24,960 bases of DNA from JBDTOX01 sp039933015 (GTDB taxonomy: Bacteria; Pseudomonadota; Gammaproteobacteria; Burkholderiales; Methylophilaceae). The stretch is taken from positions 1 through 24,960 of the forward strand of contig JBDTOX010000167.1 in NCBI GenBank assembly GCA_039933015.1. The letters run 5' to 3'. Position 1 is the stretch's first letter. Every line of letters starts with the position of its first letter. Both the position numbers and the translations under genes were made by a program. Shown piece by piece: positions 13,403 to 21,185 of this stretch. A model generated the notes under the pieces. It did not search any database, was not told the DNA's origin, and saw only the letters and a program-made list of their open reading frames with translations.

Positions 13403-14901
13403 CACAGGATGTGAAATACGTGAATTTGCAGCAGATGTCGAATGGTGGAGACGCGGCGTTTCGCCTGGCGTTGCACAACGCGCCTGATCTTGCCTGTGAG
13501 GACATTGTCCGGCGCGTAGCTGGCAAGCGTCTCGTATGTCGCGGCTCCTGGGATAACCGGGTGGTGTACGCCAAACTGTTTATAGGCAAGCAGGCGCAGC
13601 GCTATGCAAGGCGTGATTTACGTGGCAGCAATGCGCTTGCCGAGGCAGGCATACTCACGCCGCGCTTGCTATATAGCGGGTCTATCACCGGTGGAGCAGG
13701 CGAGGCGCTGGTGTTCGAGGCGATTGCCGATAGCATGAATGCAGAGCAGGCTTGGGACGAGATGCCGCAGCTATCAGCAGCGCGGCTGGAATTGGCTAAA
13801 TTACTCGTGGCCGCAGTGGCCCAGCATCACCAGGCCGGGCTCATACAAACCGATTTGTACCTTAAGAATTTCTTAGTGCAAGGCAACAGGATTTATACGC
13901 TGGATGGCGACGGTATTCGTTCTTTAAGTGTCTGCCGCCGTCACAGGTGCTTGCATAACCTGGCTGTGCTGCTATCTAAATTCGACGTGCTGGAAATTGA
14001 AGCCTGGCTACCACAGTTGCTCAGGTATTACGCTGAGCAACGCAACCTGGCGCTGCCAGATATTAATTTGCGCACTATGCAAAAGCAGGTGGCTAGGCAG
14101 CGTCATGGCGTCGTAGCAGGCTATGTAAACGCAAAGATATTTCGCACCTGTACAGATATTCATGTTGAGTCGGGTAGCCGATTTTTTCTCGCCATTGCCC
14201 GGCCGTATGTAAATGACAGTTTACGGCAGGCACTGGAGCAGCCCGATAGCCTGTTGCAAGAAGGCATCAGCGTGCGTCTGAAAAGCGGTAATACCTGTAC
14301 AGTCAGCCTGAGTGAAGTTGCAGGCCGGAAAATTGTCGTCAAGCGGTACAATATCAAAAATTTCTGGCATGGATTGGGCCGTGCATTGCGAGTTACGCGT
14401 GCCGCAGCGTCCTGGTCAAATGCCCATCGTTTAATGATGTACAACATCGCAACAGCAGTCCCGGTGGCTTTGCTGGAAAAGCGTTGTGGCATTATTCGGC
14501 GCCAGGCTTACTTGCTTGCAGAGTACATAGACGCACCGGATGTGGATGCGTTTTTTGCCGATGCTACGGTAGATGTTGAGCATAAAACCCAGGCCGCCAG
14601 CGGCATTGCGCAATTGTTCTACAAGTTGTACCTACTGCGTATCGAGCATGGTGATTTCAAGGCCACAAATATGAAGATTGTCGATGGCCAGCCCTGTTTG
14701 ATTGACCTCGACAGCATGCGTGAATATCGCTGCAACTGGCGCTTTAACAGGCGGCATGCGCGTGATTTACGCCGGTTTATGCGTAACTGGCAGGCTGATG
14801 CAGCCACCACAAGTATTTTGACCACCGCGTTTCGAACAACATACAAAGATGCCAGCCCACTGGATGGGGCTGGAATAAAATCTGAAATAAAATCAGGATA
14901 A
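13399..14901 (+). CDS. Tandem two-domain LPS-kinase-like protein
   Basis: A 500-residue cytoplasmic protein made of two kinase-fold domains in one chain. The N-terminal domain (about 30-240) has a candidate ATP lysine (VVYAKLF, K59), a catalytic loop LIQTDLYLKNFLV (D152, N157) in which Gln replaces the usual His of HxD, and TLDGD (D169/D171) as metal site. The C-terminal domain (about 285-480) has VVKRYN (K315), a classical IEHGDFKATNMKI loop (H417, D419, N424) and LIDLDS (D436). Both resemble the WaaP/InaA/RIO-like sugar kinases. The ATG at 13399 overlaps the GT39 stop by four bases. Its place between waaP and a carbamoyltransferase suggests phosphorylation of another core sugar; the substrate is not known. 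Confidence 0.8.
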   Translation: MTQDVKYVNLQQMSNGGDAAFRLALHNAPDLACEDIVRRVAGKRLVCRGSWDNRVVYAKLFIGKQAQRYARRDLRGSNALAEAGILTPRLLYSGSITGGAGEALVFEAIADSMNAEQAWDEMPQLSAARLELAKLLVAAVAQHHQAGLIQTDLYLKNFLVQGNRIYTLDGDGIRSLSVCRRHRCLHNLAVLLSKFDVLEIEAWLPQLLRYYAEQRNLALPDINLRTMQKQVARQRHGVVAGYVNAKIFRTCTDIHVESGSRFFLAIARPYVNDSLRQALEQPDSLLQEGISVRLKSGNTCTVSLSEVAGRKIVVKRYNIKNFWHGLGRALRVTRAAASWSNAHRLMMYNIATAVPVALLEKRCGIIRRQAYLLAEYIDAPDVDAFFADATVDVEHKTQAASGIAQLFYKLYLLRIEHGDFKATNMKIVDGQPCLIDLDSMREYRCNWRFNRRHARDLRRFMRNWQADAATTSILTTAFRTTYKDASPLDGAGIKSEIKSG

Positions 14902-14912
14902 GCGAAAAAAGA

Positions 14913-16631
14913 ATGATTATTTTAGGACTATCAGGTGCACTCGGACACGATGCCTCGGCTGCAATTCTGGTCGACGGGAAAATTATTGCAGCAGCGGAGG
15001 AAGAGCGCTTTCTGCGAGATAAGCATGCCAAAAACAAATTACCGCTTGAATCTGCAAAATATTGCCTGAAGGAAGCTGGCGTAGCGCCCGATCAAGTGGA
15101 TATTGTGGCCTTTCCTTATGCTGAAATTCCGCTGACTACGGCTGCGCGCTGGCATTACGCCATGCGTCACTGGTATGCCCCGGAACGCGCGCTGGACGCC
15201 ATTTTCAATGGCAATCGCCGCTTCCGCCGCAATCGTGAACAAGTACTCGCACTCATGACTGAACTGGGGCTCAGCAAGGCGCGCTATGTGCCTGTGGAGC
15301 ACCACCTGGCGCATGCCAGCAGCGCTTATCATTTAAGTGGTTTCAAGGAAAAAACCGCCATCGTCGGCATCGATGGCAAGGGCGAATATGCCACCACTTT
15401 TTTTGGCTACGGCGAAAACGGCAAGATTCACAAGATTAAGGAATTTTACGATCCGGATTCCTTGGGCGGCATGTATGGCGCCATCACCGAATATCTCGGT
15501 TTCGAGATGCTGGATGGCGAATTCAAGGTGATGGGCATGGCGCCGTACGGCGATGCCAGCAAATATGACTTATCGCGTCTGGTTGAATTTGATGGCAAAG
15601 ATCTGCGCATCAATACCAAGCTCGTGAATGTGGTGGGCCTGCGCCGTTACAAGGAGCAGGGCAGGGGTCATTACTTCTCGCCGGCACTGGTGGAATGGCT
15701 GGGCCCCAAGCGGCACGGCGATGAGATTGATGATCCTTACATCCATTATGCCGCCTCGGTGCAGCAGTTGCTGGAAGAGATTTCCCTCAAGCTGATCGAT
15801 CATTATGTCGGTGACATCATCCGCGAGACTGGTCGCATCTGTATGGCAGGCGGCGTGGCGCTTAACGTTAAGCTCAATCAGCGCATTATTGCCATGCCTG
15901 GCGTCAAGGAGTTGTTCGTGCAGCCGGCTTCCGGCGATGCGGGAACCGCGCTGGGTGCGGCAACCTTGGCTGCGGCTGAATTGGGTGAAGCCATAGAGCC
16001 GATGCAGCATGCCTATCTGGGTCCGGCATTTACCACTGAACAATGCATTGCTGCGTGCGAAGCGCATCCTGCTAAGCCCAGGTTTCAGCGTGTGGAAAAT
16101 GCGTCGGTCAAAGGCGCGGAATTGCTTGCTGCAGGCAATCCGCTGGCCTGGTTTCAGGGGCGTATGGAATTTGGTCCGCGCGCGCTGGGTTGCCGCAGCA
16201 TACTTGGCGATCCTAGCCATTCCGGCGTAGCCGACCGCATCAATGCACAGATCAAGTATCGCGAACGCTGGCGTCCTTTCTGCCCAAGCATGCTGGATAG
16301 AGTAGCGGCGGATATTCTGCAGACCGATCATCCTGCACCCTATATGACCTTTACTTTTAACGTAGCCGAGCACTGGAAATCGCGTATTCCTGAAGTCGTG
16401 CATGAGGACGGTACTGCACGCGCGCAGGTGGTCACGCGCGCGACCAATCCGCGCTATTACGCACTGATAGAAGAGCTGGAACGCTTGCGCGGCGTACCCG
16501 TCGTGCTCAACACTTCACTCAACCGCCGGGGCGAGCCCATGATATGCAGTCCGGAGGATGCGTTGAACATGTTTTTTGGCTGTGATCTGCAATATTTGAT
16601 GATGGAAGATATATTGGTAAGCAAGGTTTAA
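14913..16631 (+). CDS. O-carbamoyltransferase (NodU/CmcH/TobZ family), probably acting on LPS core
   Basis: A 572-residue cytoplasmic enzyme that transfers carbamoyl from carbamoyl phosphate, through a carbamoyl-adenylate, to a sugar hydroxyl. The N-terminal Kae1-like domain starts MIILGLSGALGHDASAAILV and carries the metal-binding HHLAH (130-134) plus GIDGKGEYATTFFGY and MGMAPYGD. It continues with CMAGGVALNVKLNQRI and QPASGDAGTALGAA. The C-terminal YrdC-like domain contains QGRMEFGPRALGCRSILGDP, ERWRPFCPSML and VLNTSLNRRGEPM. It lies 11 bases after the kinase gene and ends the LPS core operon. By analogy with WapO of P. aeruginosa, which carbamoylates core heptose II, LPS heptose is the likely acceptor; this is inference from context. 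Confidence 0.9.
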   Translation: MIILGLSGALGHDASAAILVDGKIIAAAEEERFLRDKHAKNKLPLESAKYCLKEAGVAPDQVDIVAFPYAEIPLTTAARWHYAMRHWYAPERALDAIFNGNRRFRRNREQVLALMTELGLSKARYVPVEHHLAHASSAYHLSGFKEKTAIVGIDGKGEYATTFFGYGENGKIHKIKEFYDPDSLGGMYGAITEYLGFEMLDGEFKVMGMAPYGDASKYDLSRLVEFDGKDLRINTKLVNVVGLRRYKEQGRGHYFSPALVEWLGPKRHGDEIDDPYIHYAASVQQLLEEISLKLIDHYVGDIIRETGRICMAGGVALNVKLNQRIIAMPGVKELFVQPASGDAGTALGAATLAAAELGEAIEPMQHAYLGPAFTTEQCIAACEAHPAKPRFQRVENASVKGAELLAAGNPLAWFQGRMEFGPRALGCRSILGDPSHSGVADRINAQIKYRERWRPFCPSMLDRVAADILQTDHPAPYMTFTFNVAEHWKSRIPEVVHEDGTARAQVVTRATNPRYYALIEELERLRGVPVVLNTSLNRRGEPMICSPEDALNMFFGCDLQYLMMEDILVSKV

Positions 16632-16657
16632 TGCGGACTTGCCAAGTCAGCCGTAAT

Positions 16658-16687
16658 TTGACGATGTGGCGTGCTTTCGAGCATAAT
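16658..16687 (+). promoter_or_regulatory. Candidate sigma-70-type promoter for edd
   Basis: TTGACG (16658-16663) and CATAAT (16682-16687) each match their consensus at five of six positions and are 18 bases apart. They lie in the 86-base gap between the carbamoyltransferase stop and the edd start, giving a leader of about 24 bases. This suggests edd-eda can be transcribed separately from the LPS operon. Confidence 0.5.
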
Positions 16688-16717
16688 CGAGACATCAAAA
16701 TCTTGTAGTTGCTCACC

Positions 16718-18535
16718 ATGAAACAATCTCTGATCGAAGTTACCGAGCGCATCCGCGAGCGCAGTGCGCCTACGCGTAAAGCCTATCTGCACCGCTTGGA
16801 GCAGCTTATTACGCGCCCCCGTGGTGCGGACCGTATGGGTTGTGCCAATGTGGCCCACGCATTCGCGGCATTGCCGGTGAATGACAAGCTGCGCGTAGTT
16901 GCGCAGAAAGCCCCGCATATCGGCATTGTCACGGCTTATAACGATATGCTGTCGGCGCACCAGCCATACGAGGCCTACCCTTCCATTATCCGGGATGAAG
17001 CCCGCAAGCTGGGCGCGACCACGCAAGTAGCCGGCGGCGTCCCCGCTATGTGTGATGGCATTACACAAGGCGAACCAGGCATGGAACTCAGCCTGTTCTC
17101 GCGCGATACCATAGCCATGAGCGCCTCCATTGCGCTATCCCATGACGTATTCGATGCCGCGCTGCTGCTCGGCGTTTGCGACAAGATCGCTCCCGGCCTG
17201 TTGATAGGCGCACTGCATTTTGGTCACTTGCCTTGTGTGTTTGTGCCAGCGGGCCCCATGAGCACGGGGCTGGACAATACGGCGAAATCCAAAGTGCGGG
17301 AAAAATATGCGCAAGGGCTGGTTGGCCGTGAGGAATTGCTGGCATCAGAATCCGCCGCCTATCATGGCGCTGGTACCTGTACTTTCTACGGTACCGCCAA
17401 CAGTAACCAGATGCTGCTCGAAGCCATGGGCCTGCATGTGCCGGGCACGGCTTTCATCCACCCGCATGATGGCTTGCGCGAGTCACTTACGCGCGAAGCC
17501 GTGCGCACAGTGCTTTCCATTACCCAACAAGGCCAGAACTTTACGCCGATTGGCCGGCTGGTAGATGAGCGTGCAATCGTCAATGCCATGGTAGCGCTGC
17601 TGGCCACAGGCGGTTCCACCAATCATTTGATTCACTGGGTGGCCATAGCACGCGCAGCGGGCATCATTATTGACTGGACGGATTTTCATTACCTGTCCAG
17701 GGCTACACCGCTGCTGACAAATGTATACCCCAACGGCAAGGCCGATGTGAACCAGTTCCAAGCGGCAGGTGGTCCAGGTTTTGTTATCCGCGAGCTTATC
17801 GATTATGGATTGATGGACCCTGAAGTGGTGACTGTATCCGCAGGCGGTTTGCATGAGTACACCAAAGTGCCGCAAATGCAGGATGACCGTCTGGTGTGGA
17901 AAGATTTGCCTGCGGGAAGCGGCGATGAAAGCGTGGTACGTACAGCACAAGCGCCTTTCAGCGAGACAGGCGGCTTGCGCTTGTTAAAAGGCAATCTCGG
18001 TCGTTCCGTCATCAAGGTGTCTGCAGTGCCTGAAGACCGCCATATCATTGAAGCTCCGGCTATTGTGTTTGAAACCCAGGAAGCTTTGCTGGCCGCGTTC
18101 GAAGAAGGAGAGCTGGAGCGTGATTTTGTCGCTGTCGTCCGTTTTCAGGGCCCGCGTGCCAATGGCATGCCGGAATTGCACAAGCTCACACCGCCTTTAG
18201 CAGTGTTGCAAGGCAAGGGCTTTAAAGTGGCCTTGGTAACCGATGGCCGCATGAGTGGCGCCTCGGGCAAGATTCCAGCGGCTATTCATGTGAGCCCGGA
18301 AGCGCTGGCTGGCGGTCCCTTGGCCAAGATAAGAACGGGAGATGTGATCCGTCTTAATGCCGTGGTAGGCACCCTGAATGCCTTGGTGGACGCTGATACC
18401 TGGGCTGATCGCGGGCCTGCTGAATTGAGCGAACGTCAACGCAATATCAACGCGCATGGCCTGGGCCGCGAGCTTTTTGGTGGTATGCGTCGTAATGTGC
18501 ATAGCGCTGAAGAGGGTGCGGTTACGTGGCTGTGA
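16718..18535 (+). CDS. edd: 6-phosphogluconate dehydratase (Entner-Doudoroff)
   Basis: A 605-residue [4Fe-4S] dehydratase of the IlvD/Edd family that converts 6-phosphogluconate to 2-keto-3-deoxy-6-phosphogluconate; E. coli Edd has 603. Family stretches visible: HIGIVTAYNDMLSAHQPYE, GGVPAMCDGITQGEPGMELS, SHDVFDAALLLGVCDKIAPG, AGTCTFYGTANSNQMLLEAM, LLATGGSTNHLIHW and VTDGRMSGASGKIPAAIH. The phosphogluconate-specific AYNDMLSAHQP and HEYTKVPQM separate it from dihydroxyacid dehydratase. ATG at 16718 gives the family start MKQSL; an in-frame TTG lies nine bases upstream. It precedes eda by 73 bases, the standard pair. Confidence 0.97.
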   Translation: MKQSLIEVTERIRERSAPTRKAYLHRLEQLITRPRGADRMGCANVAHAFAALPVNDKLRVVAQKAPHIGIVTAYNDMLSAHQPYEAYPSIIRDEARKLGATTQVAGGVPAMCDGITQGEPGMELSLFSRDTIAMSASIALSHDVFDAALLLGVCDKIAPGLLIGALHFGHLPCVFVPAGPMSTGLDNTAKSKVREKYAQGLVGREELLASESAAYHGAGTCTFYGTANSNQMLLEAMGLHVPGTAFIHPHDGLRESLTREAVRTVLSITQQGQNFTPIGRLVDERAIVNAMVALLATGGSTNHLIHWVAIARAAGIIIDWTDFHYLSRATPLLTNVYPNGKADVNQFQAAGGPGFVIRELIDYGLMDPEVVTVSAGGLHEYTKVPQMQDDRLVWKDLPAGSGDESVVRTAQAPFSETGGLRLLKGNLGRSVIKVSAVPEDRHIIEAPAIVFETQEALLAAFEEGELERDFVAVVRFQGPRANGMPELHKLTPPLAVLQGKGFKVALVTDGRMSGASGKIPAAIHVSPEALAGGPLAKIRTGDVIRLNAVVGTLNALVDADTWADRGPAELSERQRNINAHGLGRELFGGMRRNVHSAEEGAVTWL

Positions 18536-18608
18536 TCGACCTGATCTAACCCCCGTTAGTCCCATTTTAGAAAATGCTGATTTCACTTTACAGGAATAGA
18601 GTACAACC

Positions 18609-19232
18609 ATGAACACATTGGAATTGGCCAAGCACGGCCCGGTAATTCCGGTTATTGTTATCCGCCATATTGAAGAAGCAGTACCTATGGCAGAAGCCTT
18701 TCTTAAAGGCGGCATCAAAGTATTGGAGGTCACTTTAAGAACGCCAGTGGCCTTGCAGTGTATGGAGGCCATTGCAAAGGCTTTGCCGGAAGCGATTCTG
18801 GGCGCCGGTACCGTGCGTAGCGTGGCTGATGCACAAGCCGCAAAAAATGCAGGCTGTGCCTTTGCCGTGAGCCCCGGCTATACCAGTGAGATAGGCCGGG
18901 CTTGTCACGATATCAATCTGCCTCTGCTGCCAGGTGTGTCTACCGGTAGCGAAGTCATGCAAGCCAATGCTGACGGTTACTACTTTCTCAAGCTATTCCC
19001 TGCAGTAGCCGTTGGTGGCATTAATTTGCTCAAAGGCTTTGCCGGACCGTTTGGTGATGTGAAATTCTGCCCTACCGGCGGTATCACTATTGATAACGCA
19101 CCAGAGTTTCTGGCCCTGCCCAACGTTCCGGTTTGTGGTGGTACCTGGCTTACCCCATCCGATGCTTTGGCTGCAAAACAATGGCACCGCATTACTCAAC
19201 TGGCTCAGGAGGCCGGTAGCCTCAGAGCATAA
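18609..19232 (+). CDS. eda: 2-keto-3-deoxy-6-phosphogluconate aldolase
   Basis: A 207-residue class I aldolase that cleaves KDPG into pyruvate and glyceraldehyde 3-phosphate, the second Entner-Doudoroff step. The Schiff-base lysine is K128 in YYFLKLFPA. The catalytic glutamate E40 and the R44 of VLEVTLRT match E45 and R49 of E. coli Eda. Other signatures are PVIPVIVI near the start, GAGTV, FAVSPG, LPGVSTGSEV, KFCPTGGI and GGTWLTP. ATG at 18609 is preceded by CAGGAATAGAG. With edd it completes the pathway; in methylotrophic betaproteobacteria the same pair serves the ribulose monophosphate cycle, but no other methylotrophy gene is in view. Confidence 0.97.
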   Translation: MNTLELAKHGPVIPVIVIRHIEEAVPMAEAFLKGGIKVLEVTLRTPVALQCMEAIAKALPEAILGAGTVRSVADAQAAKNAGCAFAVSPGYTSEIGRACHDINLPLLPGVSTGSEVMQANADGYYFLKLFPAVAVGGINLLKGFAGPFGDVKFCPTGGITIDNAPEFLALPNVPVCGGTWLTPSDALAAKQWHRITQLAQEAGSLRA

Positions 19233-19303
19233 GCGCGGTCTGGGCGTATTCCATCAACAATGACATTGAGCATGCGCCACAAGACTTGGCGCCGAGGCGG
19301 TTC

Positions 19304-19957
19304 GTGGATCTGAAACGCTATAAAACCATGGTGTTTGATTGTGACGGGGTCATCCTGGACTCCAATGCGCTGAAGACACAGGCGTACTACGATACTGCAA
19401 TCAGCTTCGGCGCAGATGAGCATCAGGCCCAGGCACTAGTCGATTATCACGTGCGATTGGGCGGTATTTCGCGCTTTATCAAGTTCGAGTATTTCCTTCG
19501 TGAAATCCTGGGCCAGCCAGCCATGGACGGTGATATGCAAATTCTGCTGGACCGTTTTGCCAGTGAAATCCACAGGGGGCTATTAAACTGCGAAATGGCG
19601 ACGGGATTGCAGGCGTTGCGAAACGCAAGCCCTGATGCCCGCTGGATGGTCATTTCCGGCGGTGACCAGGCGGAGCTGCGCACTCTGTTTGCGGAGCGCA
19701 AAATCAGCGAGCTGTTCGATGCAGGTATTTATGGCAGCCCGGATAATAAAGACATGATACTGGCGCGTGAAGCGGCTAGTGCTAATGTGGCATTCCCCGC
19801 CGTCTTTTTTGGCGATAGTCGCTATGATCATGAAGCATCAAGCCGCGCCGGACTGGATTTCGTATTTGTCAGCAATTGGACCGAGCTTGATGACTGGCGA
19901 GAGTACTGCAGCAGTCATGACATTCCTGTCATTGCCCGACTCGAAAATCTTTTATGA
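19304..19957 (+). CDS. HAD-superfamily phosphatase of unknown substrate
   Basis: A 217-residue haloacid-dehalogenase-type hydrolase. The nucleophile motif is MVFDCDGVILDSN (DxD), motif II is WMVISGGDQ (Ser), the motif III lysine is in GSPDNKDMIL, and motif IV is VFFGDSRYDHEA. A helical cap of subclass I lies between motifs I and II. GTG at 19304 is chosen because GAGG (19294-19297) lies six bases upstream; a TTG at 19286 and an ATG at 19328 are alternatives. It follows eda by 71 bases and precedes the GT2 gene by 60. A sugar phosphate or phosphoglycolate is a plausible substrate, but nothing in the sequence fixes it. Confidence 0.85.
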   Translation: MDLKRYKTMVFDCDGVILDSNALKTQAYYDTAISFGADEHQAQALVDYHVRLGGISRFIKFEYFLREILGQPAMDGDMQILLDRFASEIHRGLLNCEMATGLQALRNASPDARWMVISGGDQAELRTLFAERKISELFDAGIYGSPDNKDMILAREAASANVAFPAVFFGDSRYDHEASSRAGLDFVFVSNWTELDDWREYCSSHDIPVIARLENLL

Positions 19958-20017
19958 TGCTGCTGTTGGCAGTTGCAGTTCATACAAAAAAAACCTTCTG
20001 AAGGGTTCATACACCTT

Positions 20018-20749
20018 ATGTCTCTCGCTTTCATAGTACCTGCCCATCTCTCGGTGGTAGTGCCAGTACGTAATGAGCAGGATAACGTACAGCCGCTGAT
20101 TACTGAGATTTGTGCCGCACTCAATGGCGTGATTGATTATGAGATCATCTATGTAGATGACGGTAGCAGCGATGACACATTAGCCCGCCTGAAAGCCTTG
20201 CAAACCCGGCATCCCCAACTGCGCGTCTTACATCACGCCAAAAGCTGCGGACAAAGCACGGCGGTAAGAACAGGTGTAAAAGCGGCCAGATATGACTGGA
20301 TTGCGACGCTGGACGGCGATGGCCAGAACGATCCGGCGGATATTCCTAAATTACTGGCAGCAATCACTGCTGGCGTAGAACTGGTGGGTGGAAATAGGCG
20401 AAAAAGCCGTCGCGATACATGGGTCAAGCGTGTTTCATCAGTTATTGCGAATGGTGTCCGGTCGAGAATGCTCAACGACAACACCCCGGATACGGGCTGT
20501 GGTTTAAAGGTTTTCTCCCGTACTGCCTTCCTCGATTTGCCCTACTTTGACCACATGCACCGGTTCTTACCCGCACTCATTAAACGTCGCGGCGGTAAAA
20601 CCCTCTCGGTAGGCGTCAGCCACCGGGCGCGCGAACATGGCCAATCCAATTATGGGACGATAGATCGCCTGTTGGTGGGGATTGTGGATTTATTTGGCGT
20701 GGCTTGGCTGCAGAGACGTGCCAAGCAACCCATTATTTCGGAAGAATAA
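20018..20749 (+). CDS. Polyprenyl-phosphate glycosyltransferase (GT2, DPMS/ArnC/RgtE-like)
   Basis: A 243-residue GT2 (GT-A fold) enzyme of the dolichyl-phosphate-mannose synthase group, expected to load a nucleotide sugar onto undecaprenyl phosphate at the cytoplasmic membrane face. Motifs: LSVVVPVRNEQDNVQPL, IIYVDDGSSDDT, the metal-binding LDGDGQNDP and, further on, NDNTPDTGCGLKVF, HRFLPALIKRRG and HREHGQSNYG-like AREHGQSNYG. Unlike ArnC it lacks two C-terminal membrane helices. ATG at 20018 is used; the only nearby purine-rich site (AAGG) is about 13 bases up, so the start is less certain. The next gene begins three bases after its stop, so GT2 and LAB_N form one unit. Donor could be UDP-galacturonate (see findings). 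Confidence 0.87.
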   Translation: MSLAFIVPAHLSVVVPVRNEQDNVQPLITEICAALNGVIDYEIIYVDDGSSDDTLARLKALQTRHPQLRVLHHAKSCGQSTAVRTGVKAARYDWIATLDGDGQNDPADIPKLLAAITAGVELVGGNRRKSRRDTWVKRVSSVIANGVRSRMLNDNTPDTGCGLKVFSRTAFLDLPYFDHMHRFLPALIKRRGGKTLSVGVSHRAREHGQSNYGTIDRLLVGIVDLFGVAWLQRRAKQPIISEE

Positions 20750-20752
20750 ATC

Positions 20753-21124
20753 ATGGATCATGGGGTTGGTTATTTTCTTGGATATTTGATGGCAAGGTCA
20801 CATGATTACCTCGCCGGCATGCCTAATATTGATCTTGCATGGCTGGTGTTTGGCTTGGCTGGACAATCCCTGTTCATGATGCGTTTTATTGTGCAGTGGT
20901 TGCATAGCGAGCGCCATAAACAAAGCCTGATACCAGTGAGCTTCTGGTATCTCAGTCTGTTTGGCGGCTTGATTGTGCTCGCTTATGGTATTCACCGGGG
21001 TGATCCGGTCATCATCTTGGGTCAGTTGCCCGGCACCATTGTCTATACCAGAAACCTGATGCTCATCAGCCGCAAAGATCAGGAAGCCAAGTCGTCGTCC
21101 GTCCAGTCTTCAGACCAGTCTTGA
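20753..21124 (+). CDS. LAB_N-domain small membrane protein
   Basis: A 123-residue inner-membrane protein with the 'lipid A biosynthesis N-terminal' domain. The signature GLAGQSLFMMRFIVQWLHSE is followed by IPVSFWYLSLFGGLIVLAYG and PVIILGQLPGTIVYTRNLML, giving about three membrane helices between residues 27 and 105. The tail is hydrophilic and Ser-rich. Such proteins are commonly coded between a GT2 polyprenyl-phosphate transferase and a GT39 transferase, as here. A role in presenting or flipping the lipid-linked sugar has been suggested for them from context; I know of no proof. It is unrelated in function to LpxB despite the domain name. GGAAG upstream acts as ribosome site. Confidence 0.85.
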   Translation: MDHGVGYFLGYLMARSHDYLAGMPNIDLAWLVFGLAGQSLFMMRFIVQWLHSERHKQSLIPVSFWYLSLFGGLIVLAYGIHRGDPVIILGQLPGTIVYTRNLMLISRKDQEAKSSSVQSSDQS

Positions 21125-21185
21125 GCGGCCGGGTTTTCATTTCTGGCTGACTTGAAATTTAACATGTATCTCATCCGGGGCTGTC

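Noticed and set aside
14875..14898. 12-base near-duplicate at the end of the tandem kinase gene
   Set aside because: It encodes the repeated IKSE/IKSG tail and is a small AT-rich duplication at a variable C-terminus; no function suggested.
15570..16403. 277-codon minus-strand frame opposite the carbamoyltransferase
   Set aside because: The plus-strand gene carries all family motifs across this stretch; the antisense frame shows none.
16636..16648. Small inverted repeat GACTT/AAGTC after the carbamoyltransferase
   Set aside because: Five pairs with a three-base loop and no T tract; too weak to call a terminator.
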